NCBI GenBank assembly: GCA_009602725.1
Contig: WELB01000097.1
Span: forward strand, 72,043-136,042
From: Spirogloea muscicola
Lineage: Eukaryota > Streptophyta > Zygnematophyceae > Spirogloeales > Spirogloeaceae
Direction: 5' to 3'
Length of the DNA: 64,000 bases
Shown here one piece after another: positions 23,560 to 33,995 of this stretch. Each line of letters begins with the position of its first letter. The first letter of the stretch is position 1. The translations under genes were made by a program, and so were the position numbers. The notes below the pieces were generated by a model, which saw only the letters and a list, made by a program, of their open reading frames with translations, was not told the DNA's origin and did not search any database.

Positions 23560-24346
23560 AGGTGCCTCCGTCTCTCGTCCTAACCGACAGCGTTCGGACG
23601 AAGGGCCCCGTAACTTCTGAGACCGGCTATGCCGTGAAGGTGGCCGAACAGAAGAAGTTGCACAAGTACAAGGACCACCCGGCGGGTGATACCTTTTACC
23701 CTTACCTTTCACCTTAGGCACCTTAGTTTAGGTCTCTATATTATGTAGCCTTGTTTAGTTTGCACTCGCCTCTGCTTGAACTGTGTATTGGCTTGAATTG
23801 GCCTCCCTTTTCATTTCATGCGCCCCGCGCGCCTTTCTCTCTTTTTACCTTAGCACTCCGACTCCTTCAGACCTTGTCCATTCTTTTGGGCTGGCCTCTC
23901 CCAGCCACCAGTTAATCTGGCCGCGCTTGCTTCTTTTACCCCCTGGCCATGGACATCCATGGGTGTTACGGGGGTCGGCGGTCCTCGTTACTTTCGCTGC
24001 TGGCATCTCAAGCTGACCAGCGGCGCCGGGAACAGGGTGCAGCCCTTCCCGGTGGCTCGGTGCCTTTTGGGTCTTGTGTCCTGCATCCGCATGCGTTTGT
24101 CTATGTCGCTACAGCGTTCCCAAGCGCTTGCTTTGCATCGCCGCGCTGGTCGCGCGCGCCCTTGCAGCAGCCTCTGGCTTGCGCAGCGGGGTTGCTCTTC
24201 CTCCCCTCAGCTCATCTGACTTCCTACTGCTGACACGGGGTTACCAAGAGCGCCCTGGCTGCCTAGCCTGTGGCTCCGTCATGAACACCTGTATGCATCT
24301 GGCTGGCTTTCACAGCCGCTCTTTTAATATCAGCAGCCGCAGTCTC
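23560..24346 (+). mobile_element. LINE 3' fragment(s), plus orientation, with tail
   Basis: 23560-23716 encodes DSVRTKGPVTSETGYAVKV, AEQKKLHKYKDHPAGDTF, an RLE-like K-KY-DHP motif from another LINE subfamily. 23760-23935 holds a companion block and a hairpin module (gggctggcctctcccagcc). 23985-24240 encodes the terminal segment SLQRSQALALHRRAGRA and ends with DFLLLTRGY-stop. The last 105 bp are a noncoding tail with ggctggctttcacagccgctc and ttttaatatcagcag. The last 360 bp nearly duplicate 59782-60130 on the other strand. Confidence 0.75.
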
Positions 24347-24462
24347 TCGAAACACACTCATTCTCCTCGCCCGGCGCGGGCAGCCGGGCCAGGCCAGCCG
24401 GCACCACCCCGCTTGCCCCTGCACCTTCCGCCGCCGCCGCACGCCGCCGCCGCCGCTCCCCG

Positions 24463-24463
24463 N
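24463..24463. other. Single-base assembly ambiguity
   Basis: An N in a CCG-repeat context within a GC-rich gene start. Probably an unresolved sequencing dropout or contig join. Confidence 0.6.
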
Positions 24464-24629
24464 CCAGACCGCCGAAGCGTGGCCGAGTGACCAGCCGCGA
24501 CGCCCGGCGCTGCCCCCTGCTCCTCAGCGCCGCGGCTGCCCTCCGTCCGCCGTGCTGGCTGCCTAGATCTCGTGCCGCGGACTGCCCGCCGGGCCTGACA
24601 GCCTCCTCGCTCTCACCTGCCCGGGGCCC

Positions 24630-25712
24630 ATGGCCAGCAACGACGATGCGCGCATGGCGGGGATGGCGGGCCAGCCCGTGGGCGCAGCGGGCGCAAGCCA
24701 AATTGTGGAGCCGCCGTCGGGGCCCCCGCGCCCTGGAGCGCCCACGCTGGAGGAGAGAGCCAGCAGGCTGCTCATGGCCGGCACCGGGGCCACCAACTCG
24801 TCTGGCGGCGCTGGCAGCCACAGGTTGCACCGCTCGGGCAAGTCGTCGGGGAGCTTTGCCAAGGTCCCGGAAGACGAGTCGCTGGCCGACGACCACGTCG
24901 CAGACGTCCGGCAGGCCGAGCACGAGAGGCCAGACGGGAGCCACATGGATGCACAGGCTGGGCCCTTCGGCCAAGGTGGTGCAGAGCGCCAGTCAGCAGG
25001 CGGTGGCCACCAGACCGGCAATCAGGAGATGCACACAGAGGACAAGAAGGTGGGCTCCACAAGTCCGCAGCTTCTTGGCAATACTTCATCCTCATCAAGC
25101 ATCACCATCAGGGTGAGGTGTGCGTCCCTGCCACATGGTTGCTTTACAGAGAGAAAGGCGCGCGGCGCGCTTGAAAGTAAAAGGGAGGCCAATTCGAGCC
25201 TTACAAAGTCCCGGTAAAAGTCCTGGTCCTCAAAGGGGCAGAGGATCACCCGCATCTGATGTATGACTTTGGCAGTCAACGTTCAGCTTGTTGTCAAATC
25301 GTTGTCTGGACAATGCACACAGCTGGTGCAGGGAACGTCCACCTGCGTCCCATCTCGGCAACAGTTGAGAGCCAATTGCAGTGCAAGATTATTGAAAGAC
25401 CACCACTTTGCCACTCTGTGAGCACCAGTTTGCCAAGGTGCACCAGAATGCACCACGGCTGATTGAGCTGTTCTATGATTCTCTGTACCGTCTCAGGAGG
25501 CAAGGAGGAGGGCGAGAGAAGAGAAGGAGATGGCTCTATTCGAGGGCCTTCATGACACAGGCAGTGCCAGCACCACTGGTGGGGGGATGGACCTCGACGG
25601 ACCTGGTTCCGACAAGTCTGTCTCTGTCCTTGTCTTAGCTGGCATGAGTCTCAGCTGCTTCTGCAAGCCCAGGCTGTACCAGCCCTGCAGTCCCTCGTGT
25701 GAGTGCTGAACT
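24630..25712 (+). CDS. Unidentified gene, partial and tentative model
   Basis: Exon 1 is taken as 24630-25049 (140 codons). It opens at an ATG in good context (gcccatggcc) and encodes a disordered Gly/Ala/Ser-rich segment with acidic patches (KVPEDESLADDHVADV) ending EDKK before a gt donor. A later frame near 25340-25415 reads SATVESQLQCKIIERPP and then, across a short intron (gtgagc...ctcag), EARRAREEKEMALFEGLHDTG. A third piece, HESQLLLQAQAVPALQSL, sits near 25640-25690. These pieces look like coding sequence, but I could not complete the splicing and recognise no family. It could be one gene, or could contribute 5' exons to the patatin gene just downstream. Confidence 0.3.
25135..25205 (-). 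repeat. Companion module, reverse orientation, inside a likely intron
   Basis: It reads agagagaaaggcgcgcggcg, then cgcttgaaagtaaaagggag and gccaattcgag. This is the reverse complement of the ggcctcccttttcatttc and catgcgccccgcgcgccttt block at 23795-23840. Confidence 0.6.
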
Positions 25713-25849
25713 TGTAGCAGGTGTTATTTCAGCTTCCTGCCTAGCTTGGAGGGATAGTGCTTGAAATCTGAGATGGCATGGGCCTAAGCTTGCTTAACAT
25801 GACTTTGATGGCGCATGCTAGGAATAAGCCCGCCTCACCAACAACACCA

Positions 25850-28800
25850 ATGAGCACTCGGAACAAGCTCTGCATCCTTAGCATGGATGGAGGTGGCATC
25901 AGGGGCCTTATTGCAGCTCGCATCCTTTCTCGCCTGGAGGGCATGCTAGAGGTCACTGGTGCTTCAATAATCACTGTGTCCAGTTGCCCATGTACATTGG
26001 ATATGCTTCACATGCTTCCTCTGCATCTTCCTCAGCCATCGCCATGCTTGCATCACGCAAAAAGCAGAGTCTGGCATCTGTTGGCTCTAAGTTGCTGTCC
26101 GTGTGTAGATGATTCAATCATTTGCTGCTATGGTTAAGTGTTCCACTGTCTGATGCTCTGCCTGCCTGTCACTCTATATCAGGAGAAAACAGGAGCGCCA
26201 GCTCAAATTTGTGACTATTTTGATCTAGTTGCTGGGACCAGCACGGGGGGTCTACTTGCTGTCATGCTCACAGCTCAAGGAAAGGCAGAGGGCAAGGCTG
26301 TGCTAACTGCCAACGGTTGCTGCAACTTCTACTCAGAGTATGGCAAATACATCTTCAAGAGCAAGTGAGTATGTTGTAATGGTTGCACAACTTGCCCGTT
26401 GAAAGTAGCAAAGATTCATCTTTCGCTTCAAAATCTGGTTATGATGTGCATGTCAGTCAGTAGAATAAATAGCTTCATTATAGCACAGAGGCCAGCTGCG
26501 AAGTAGTGTCGTGCTAGTTTGGGCATATCGAGCTTGCTCAAACTTCCAGCCACTGCTTGGCCCCCAAGCCAAGGAGTTCTTGAGCCTTCAAGTGCTTTCT
26601 GCTGACTCTGAGAATCATTATCAGGTGGTATGATCCATGGAAAGGTCAGCTGCGGCAATTGTACAGACCCAAGTATCCTCCGCACCGACTTGAGAGACTT
26701 CTCAAGCAGCTACTTGTCAAAGACCGGGTGGCCTTGACATTGAAGGATGTCCTCAAGCCTCTTCTCATCACCTCTTTTGACATTGCAAAGGTCATGATCA
26801 CAGTGTCCACTCTTTTCTCCTTTGCCTTGTAGCACCACCATAAAGGGAAGCTAGTGTCCAACTTTGACATTGGTTGGTGTTAATTGTGGGCAGGCCATCC
26901 CGTTCTTCTTTGTGAGTCAGGCCGCCAAGAAGGACGAGTATCGAAACTTCCGGTCAGTCTGCGGTTGCGCTTACGCAATCTTTTCAGAGCTACTTTCTTC
27001 GGAGGGAAGGAGTGCACAATGAATGTCTCGGCGAAATCTTGGGCTCTTCATGATTCTTGAGAGTCAGAGGCCTCTATGCATCACACTAACCCCCCAATTC
27101 ACTAGCATGACATAAATGACAAGCGGTTGTTTAATGCAAAGTCAAGATGTTCTCACTCTGACCTGTATTAGCCACCTTCTTGGATTGAGCTAGGCTATGG
27201 GAGATTTGCAGAGGTACTGCAGCAGCACCAACATTCTTTCCTCCCATCACAGTGCGTTCGGTCAATGACGAAGTGGAGGCTACACTCATTGACGGGGGAA
27301 CTGTACAGAACAATCCGGTACTTTTGATGTACTCCTCATTTAATGCCTTGGCTAGGGCACTCAGCATCCTGCTTGCTATCTTGCAGCAGCAGCTTGTGTG
27401 CAATTACAACAAACACTCTTGTGTATGCAAGCGAGCTCAGTGTGCAAAGCAGTAGCTGTCATGGTAACCGCCCTGCTCTCTAACCATTGCATAGTGCGCT
27501 CTCAGCTTCCTCAGCATGAAGCAGGAGACAATATGCAAGTGACTGGAATGAAGCTAACAACACTCTGGGCATTCTGAGTCTGCTGACTTGCTGTCTATGC
27601 AGACATTAGTTGCTTTGACTCATGCCCTTGGTAACAACGAAGATTTCCCTGAAGCTTCATCGCTAAAGGACGTCTTTGTAAGCAGCACTTTTCTCAAGAC
27701 GTGTTGTTATGTTGCTTTCTCTATGTCTCTCATGTTTGCGAGCTACTTACTGGTGATAGAATAGTTGTGCAAGCTGATGGTGATCTAATCAAGTGTAGAA
27801 GTGATGCCCAACGAGCCCTTTCCTGTAATTGTTTACTTGCAGATACTGTCGTTAGGGGCAGGGCAGTTGGATGAGAAACTGACCCTTCAGAAGTCTGAGA
27901 AGTGGGGCCTTGCTGGTTGGGTTCGGCCTCTTATGGGCATCATGATGGACGGTACAGCAGGTATCGCGACCCATTCGTTAGTTGATGTTAGTCTTGCGAG
28001 CCATACGAGCAATTTAGGTTGAGCTGCGAATCTGACGCTATCAGCTGTGGGGCACTCCATGCGTGCTGGAGACCATTGTCTTAGAAGCAGTCGTGTGGGC
28101 CCATTGAAACATTTGCCAATGAGCTTTGGCATGAGATTGCATTAGTGCTTGCGAACAGATACTGTTGACTACCAGATTGGTGCTGCATGCGCGGGTCAGC
28201 AATGCTCAGAAAATTATCTACGAATTCAGGTACTATGTAGCTCAACCTGCAAGATTTCATTACTCCATCGCACGTCATACTGGAAGGAAAGACCTGTACA
28301 GGATGTACTATACACGGATGTATAGCTGCCAGAAGGACTGAATCCACGGCTCACCTCCACTGCAATTTGACAATCAGGTGTCAGGACTACCTCGAAAGAC
28401 TTCTCTGATGGACTGTGCAACCAAAGCAAATATAGCAGATCTTATTGGGGTGACAGATGACCTTCTCAAGCAGAAGGCAGCTCACCGCAATGCCTTTGGG
28501 GAGCGTGTGAGCCTAGACCAGACGTACGAAGAGGTGAACATATCTTGCCAAGCATACATCTCGCTGTTCGCAAACCAATGTCACCTAACGCCATAGCTGT
28601 GCATGCCGACAAAGAAGACTGTGGATTGTGGAAGATTGTGGAAGATTTTCATGTCATGCTTACTTATATTGTCCCTTGGGGGAAAGGGGTGCCTAATCGG
28701 ATGTGAGATATGGACTTGACTGATTGCTTCTGCTGACCTGCTTCGTGGCTTTCTTATTAATGTACGTCACCACACCAATGTTTGTTAACATAAAGTCAAG

Positions 28801-29132
28801 GCCTCAGTGCTTATGGAGGTCTTCAATTTGGAGGGACGGGCAAAACAAGGTGTCTGGCAAAAGGTTTAAAGATAAATTGGACCCTTCCCTGTCTGCAGAG
28901 ACTTCATTGGCTTGCGGAGCAACTCATCAAAGAGAAGAAGGGCAGAGAAGAGAGGGAGCAGTCTTCTGCCTTTGACCGGCGCTTGGCAGAGGTACGAAGC
29001 AAAGCTGAACAGGCAGGTGGCTTCCAGAGGTTGGACCCGGCTACACGATCTCTGGTGTCGCCGCTGCTAGGCCACATCGGCGAGAATTATCGTTCAGTCA
29101 GGGCAGCAAAGGCAATGTCGTTCCGCCTTTGA
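25850..29132 (+). CDS. Patatin-like phospholipase
   Basis: Ten exons with matching phases give 422 aa: 25850-25951, 26183-26364, 26625-26790, 26894-26952, 27212-27317, 27603-27677, 27843-27960, 28159-28229, 28378-28533, 28899-29132. The patatin signatures are all present: oxyanion-hole MDGGGIRGL, the nucleophile elbow GTSTGG (catalytic Ser), AAAPTFFPP, and the catalytic Asp in LIDGGTVQNNP followed by TLVALTHA. LSLGAGQ and an acyl-hydrolase C-terminus follow, with a charged coiled-coil-like last exon (LIKEKKGREEREQ). Family members release fatty acids from membrane galactolipids or phospholipids. The start is the Met of MSTRNKLCILS. More 5' sequence is possible, since the frame is open upstream. 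An open frame continues after the stop region (FELLVRQQ...), so an alternative 3' end is not excluded. Confidence 0.85.
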
Positions 29133-29869
29133 GCTCCTGGTCAGGCAACAGCATACACGGCCTGTCTTGCGACAGCACCTGCGCCCTGAACAGGTGTGCA
29201 TTTCTCCCAAGTGTGCCCATCCCCCTTCAGAGCTAATTGGTGCTTTTTTCCAGTGTATGTTATATTTGTCCCCATTCGTCAGCAAACGTTAGCTTTTTTG
29301 CTCGAGTGTGCGCGTAGTACGAGCCTGCCAGAAGTGGTTCTTCTAATGTTGTTGATGTTTGATGTTCACAGACGCTCGACCACGGAGTTGTGGAGGCTGT
29401 TTGCCTCAAGCCTGCCCAGTTGACGGGCATCGAGGGCTGCGTTAGCACTTGTTACAAATATAATCCGAGAATGTATTGCTATAGCACAATGATCATATAG
29501 TACATAGCAGACCTACCATTCCTGCAACACTCGCACTTCAGTCTCGCTGAGCACATCACCTTCATCCATGCGGATGACTAGGTAACGCATGCATCACACC
29601 AATGTGCCAGCAGAAAACTGGTGTCCTAAATTAAAGTCCTCAACAGGTAGCAAGTGCTTGGCACAGGGCTTCAACATCAGCTTCTTGGAAGCTTTATGCT
29701 ACGAGATTGAGCACATGTACTTGTACAGTATCTACTGCGGAGTGTGCCTGGCTTGAGATCTAGTATATCAGCAGGCGGCATTTAACTGAGCTCGACCAGC
29801 TTTGTAACTACAAGCGCAAGCCCAAGCAAAAACTACAACCAGTGAAGTCAAGATTTGCACCAGTCAACC
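29133..29869. other. Convergent intergenic region between patatin and WIP genes
   Basis: 3' ends of both genes point here. A possible extra exon pair (near 29140-29190 and 29371-29410, encoding LDHGVVEAVCLKPAQLTG) is seen, but I cannot connect it. The remainder is AT-richer with no recognisable frame. Confidence 0.4.
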
Positions 29870-32098
29870 TCATGCATTCACAGCACGCTCTTCCTCATCG
29901 ACTTCACCAGCTTCATCATGCTCGTCATCTGGGCCTTGGAAGCCATGCCCGTCTCCGAAAGATTTGATGTGGTCCTTCAGCGAGCGTTTGTGCCTGAAAT
30001 CAGAGCCGCAAAGGCAGAACCACTTTCTGCCGCAGTTCTTCTCATGTGTCCGCCAGTCCCCTCTCACGGCAAAAGGCTGCAGCCGGCCAGGTAAGTGCCT
30101 CAGTATCAGTGCAGAAGACTTGTATAGAGCAAGGTGGAATTTAGCTGCACAACAAGGACAAGCCAGAATGTAACCCCGACACCTGATGAGGTTGTCAACA
30201 CCAGGAGATGATATTGAATTGAATACCACGAGGCATGAGTAGCTTCTGCACCTTGCTGCATTTGGTGCACTTGAAAGGCTTGGTGCCATGGGTCCGCTTG
30301 TAGTGGGTCTGCAAGGTCCTGAAGTCCTTGAGTGGGCGTGGGCGGGGGTGGTCTATGTTGTTGCGGCAGCCAGGCGCGCAGCAGTAGCACGGCAGCTTCT
30401 TCATGTTTGTTGGCTGGGTGCCCCGCAGAGAGTAAGGCCCTTTGCGGTACTGCGATCCATGGCCCCACATGTGCATCTGCACAGTACAGCTGCCAAGCAA
30501 GGTGAGCAGTGTGGCAGGCAGATGGTACCCCTCTCTCTGACACGATCACAGAATCAGTGCCTAGTCTGCTAAAGTTGATCCGCGAAATGCTGCAGGGAGC
30601 TGCCCACCTGCATGTTGTTGTGGCGGTTGAACGTCTTGCAGCACACTTTGCAGGTGAATTGTGTGGGGCCCATGCTGATCTCAGTGGCATTGGGCATCCA
30701 GTAGTCGCCTTCGGGCAACCGCTTTCCTGACGACCCCTCCTCACCCTCTTCATCATCCTCCTCCTCCTGCCCTTCCTCCTCCTCCCCTTTGTCCTCGTCA
30801 CTGTCTTCGTTGTCCTCAGCCTCCTTCCCTTCCTCGACTGTCTTGAGCACCTGTTGCTGCTGCCACTGCTGCCGCTGCTGCCGCATCCGCTTCAGCTGCG
30901 ACCGCTGCAGTGGCTGCTCCCCCTCCTGCTCTTGCTCCTGCTCTTGTGCCTGCTCCTGCTCCTGCCCATGCTCCTGCTCCTGCTCCTGTTCCGGCTCCTG
31001 CTCCTGCTCCTGCTCCTGCTCCCGCCCCTGCCCCTGCCCCTGCCCCTGCTCCTGCTCCTGCTCCTGCTCCGCTTCTGGCTCTGACAATTGCTGCTTGGCA
31101 TTGTTCATGGGGTCATCAGCAGGAACCGCTAGGCCTACATCGAGCTGCGCAGTACTCCTTGTCAGAGCAGCCCTGTGCTGTGCAACAAGCTGGTGGTGCT
31201 GCTGTGTGCTGGCACCCAGGCCCTGCGATATGGACAGAGGCAGACGGAAATTGGCCTCCTCCTCAACCTGCTGCTCCTGGCGGCACAGCTGCTCCTGCAG
31301 CAGCATAGCGTCAGTGCCAACAGCCTCCTGGCGGCGAGTGTTCTCCACCCCCAGCATGTGCTGCTGCAGAAGCAGCTGCTGGTGTGCCGCCGCCGCCGCT
31401 GTCTCCTCTGCGCGCTGCGCCCTCATCTGCAGCATGAGTGCCTCCTCCAGCGCCTCCTCCTCCCTCTCCTTGTCCTTCCTTGCACGCATCTGCTGCAGCT
31501 GCAGCTGCCGCATCTCCTCCGATGATGGCTGCGTGGCGCCGTACACAGGCGGCGAGGCCTGCAGCATGGCCGGCGCTTGCTGTGGGTGCAATACGACGCG
31601 GTAACCGCCCATGTCGCCCCCCAGGGCCTCCAGCTGGCTAGCTGCCGCCTGCTGGACCGAGCGCGACGCTAGCTGCCCTGCCTCCTGCACGGTCCACACC
31701 CGCCTGCCATGGGCCTCGCTGACGTCCGCGCCCATGTCCTGGTACTCGCCCATGTCCACGATGTCCCGCCGCAGCACGCACCCGGCGTCCATCAGCATGC
31801 CGTCCCCCTGGGGCGGCGCCCCGCCGCCGACGTCAATGCTGCGGCCGTATCCAAAGGCCTCGGCGGGCAGCCCGAAGTCGTCCTCCACCCTCAGGCTCAC
31901 CATAGGATCGGCCATGGCAACAAAGCGGGGGCGCTCTGGTTCAGCGTACCCTTGATGCTCCGCAGGGCCCCCGCGCACGTCGACGTACCGGTAGTCGGCC
32001 TGCGCTCGGTCGCAGCCCGCTTCGTCGACGTCCACAACCGGGCCGCCATACTCGGCAGCCGCCGTCCAGCCTCCATGCCGGGCGTCAGCGTCGTCCAT
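29870..32098 (-). CDS. WIP-type C2H2 zinc-finger transcription factor (5' end uncertain)
   Basis: Minus-strand exons 32098-30608, 30476-30252 and 30076-29870, all in phase 0, give 640 aa from the first in-frame ATG. The frame stays open upstream past an N at 32464, so the true start may be earlier. The C-terminal 160 residues are a full WIP domain of four fingers: [16 protein letters not shown] with [31 protein letters not shown], then [24 protein letters not shown] with [33 protein letters not shown]. In land plants this domain defines TT1/NTT-like regulators. The long N-terminal part is low-complexity: His, Gln/Glu repeats and an acidic Glu/Asp tract before the first finger. Nuclear DNA binding is inferred from the family. 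Confidence 0.88.
30925..31072. repeat. Hexanucleotide (CTCCTG)n minisatellite coding Glu-Gln repeats
   Basis: The plus strand shows ctcctg and variants (cccctg, ctcttg) repeated about 24 times. On the minus strand, inside WIP exon 1, this encodes alternating Gln-Glu and Gln-Gly dipeptides. It also produces Leu- and Cys/Ser-rich frames on the other strand that are not genes. Confidence 0.85.
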
Positions 32099-32463
32099 GG
32101 CACCGTACCGTCCATTCGGGCCGACCTCCTGGTCGTGGCCGGAAGGCTCCACCCTGTGGTGGTGGTGGTTGTGCGGGGTAAAATAGACAGTGTCGCCAGC
32201 GCCCCCGCCGCCTCCGCCGGCGGCGGAGTCGTCAACGTATGTAGCTCGGTGCAGCGGGAGCACAAAGGCAGCACCTTCGTCGTGGTAGGCGGGCACCGAA
32301 TGCAGCAGGCGGTCCTGCAGCGCAAGGGGGGCAGGGGCGTGGGCAAGGGCGGAGGCGAGCAGCGCGGGCGCGGGGGAGCGGGAGCGAGGCAGGCGGGGGC
32401 CGACCTGGATGTCGAGCTGCGCGGCGGCGGAGGCGGGCAGCAGGCCGGCGGGCAGCGGCGGCG

Positions 32464-32464
32464 N
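32464..32464. other. Single-base assembly ambiguity
   Basis: An N in a GGC-rich context near the 5' end of the WIP gene. It leaves the reading frame upstream uncertain. Confidence 0.6.
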
Positions 32465-32669
32465 GGGCGCAGGCACGGAGCGTCTGGCGCAGCCGCCCAC
32501 CGCGGGCGGGCCCCGGCGATTGGGCGGGCGCGCCCCCTCCCCACGGGCGCCACGGCGCCGGTTGGTGGCCCTGCGTCGCCCTGTGGTCCTCCCCCCGTCA
32601 ACAGCTTTCCCTGCGGAGCTCTCGCCCTTCGGAACCCCGCTACCCGGCCGCCAGTTTCTCCGACCTTGC

Positions 32670-33240
32670 TCATCTGACTTCCCACTGCTGACACGGGGTT
32701 ACTAAGAGCGCCCTGGCTGCCCTAGCCAGTGGCTCCGTCATGGACACCTGTATGCATCCGGCTGGCTTTCACAGCCGCTCTTTTAATATCAGCAGTCGTG
32801 CTTCTTCTTTCTTGACCTACGGCTGCTCAACAGGGTACCTGAGTGCTTCAGTCCTCTTGGGGGCTGGCCTCTCCCAGCCACCAGTCAATCTGGCCGCGCT
32901 TTTCTCTCGTCGTGGCTACTTGATACTCACTGCGTGCTTTGAAGCTCTCCCTGGCCCCTTCGGACTCTTTACATTCATTTCTCTGGGCTGGCATCTGACG
33001 GCCACCGCCCTCGTCATTGCAATCATTCCTTCGGGCTGGCCTCTCACAGCCACCAGTCACCTGGCCGCGCCTTCTTCTTCTGAAAGCACCCTTCTTCTGA
33101 AAGGGTCTTCTCTTCTTCGGAAGAGCCACTATCGTTCTCCCCTTCTCTTCGCAGCCCTTGCCCCCTTTGGACTCTTCCAGTCCTCAGTACATTCCTTTGG
33201 GCTGGCCTCTCACAGCCCCATCTGGTGCAGCTCTCTTGGT
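32670..33240 (+). repeat. LINE tail plus array of four hairpin modules
   Basis: 32670-32803 is a LINE end: DFPLLTRGY-stop with the same 105-bp tail (ggctggctttcacagccgct, ttttaatatcagcag) as at 24240-24346. Four hairpin modules follow: 32865 (gggctggcctctcccagcc), 32980 (gggctggcatctgacggcc), 33032 (gggctggcctctcacagcc), 33202 (gggctggcctctcacagcc), with variable spacers. Another degenerate one sits near 33645. Confidence 0.7.
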
Positions 33241-33995
33241 TGCAATCACAGCCTTGCTTGCAAAGAAGCCACCTGTTTTCCAGAAGCAGCTCCTTCACGC
33301 ACCTAACCACGACTTTGTAACCACACAATCCACCCAACTCCCAGGCTGCTAAGCCTTTGCTATCATGTGTATCTGAACCGCACTCTGAAGTAAGCAAGCG
33401 GTCAGGACACATTGACAGTCATGCTCCGCGGCACATACTGCCTGTCTGGTTAGCTCAAGCCCTAGCTCTCCATCCGAAAGCTAGGCGAGCTCTGTCGAGT
33501 TGCACAGCAGTCGTGCCGAGTCTTGGCTTTCCTATAACTTTCTGCTTTCTGCTAGTAAACCAGCACGGGCTCATGGATGAAGATTGAAGAGCAAAGGCTA
33601 CACAAGCGAATGCAGGCCCCCAAGGACCTTGTCCTCACTCTCGGCTGGCCTTTCATATCCATCGCTCCTATTGGAGAAGCTCCTTGGAGCCAAAAAGCCA
33701 CTGTGGACCTCTACTTCAATCCAGAACCCCTCTGACTTCACACGACCCTTCCCCCCACCTGTGCTGCTCCAATGCCGAGCTGCCTTTGGCCAGCATGTTA
33801 TCCAGCCGGCGCAGAGAACACCATATCGAAACAGGCTGGCCCCTGTTGCTTTTCTTTCTCGTTAAACAATCAGCATCTACAGCCTGCAAGGCCACACCAG
33901 GTACGTGCAAGCACCCATGTCTCGTCTTACACTGCTGATACGGTCAGACCTCGCCTTGCATGCCTGCTGGCTCGACGATCTCAGTTGCTGCTGCA

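Noticed and set aside
25408-25638. Frame reading HQFAKVHQNAPRLIELFYDSLYR
   Set aside because: It falls between a strong gtgagc donor and a pyrimidine-rich ctcag acceptor, and the flanking frames join across it. More likely an intron of about 75 bp.
27252-27455. Continuous frame through NNPVLLMYSSFN in the patatin gene
   Set aside because: Patatins read NNPTLVALTHA. The gt at 27318 is a donor and TLVALTHA starts the next exon at 27603, so the read-through part is intron.
30789-31604. Long plus-strand frame rich in Cys, Ser and Leu
   Set aside because: It is the antisense of the Gln/Glu repeat in WIP exon 1; its composition comes from the (CTCCTG)n tract.
32640-33250. Possible LTR or other virus-like element
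   Set aside because: No direct terminal repeats, protease, integrase or capsid-like frame were seen. All repeats here fit non-LTR tails.
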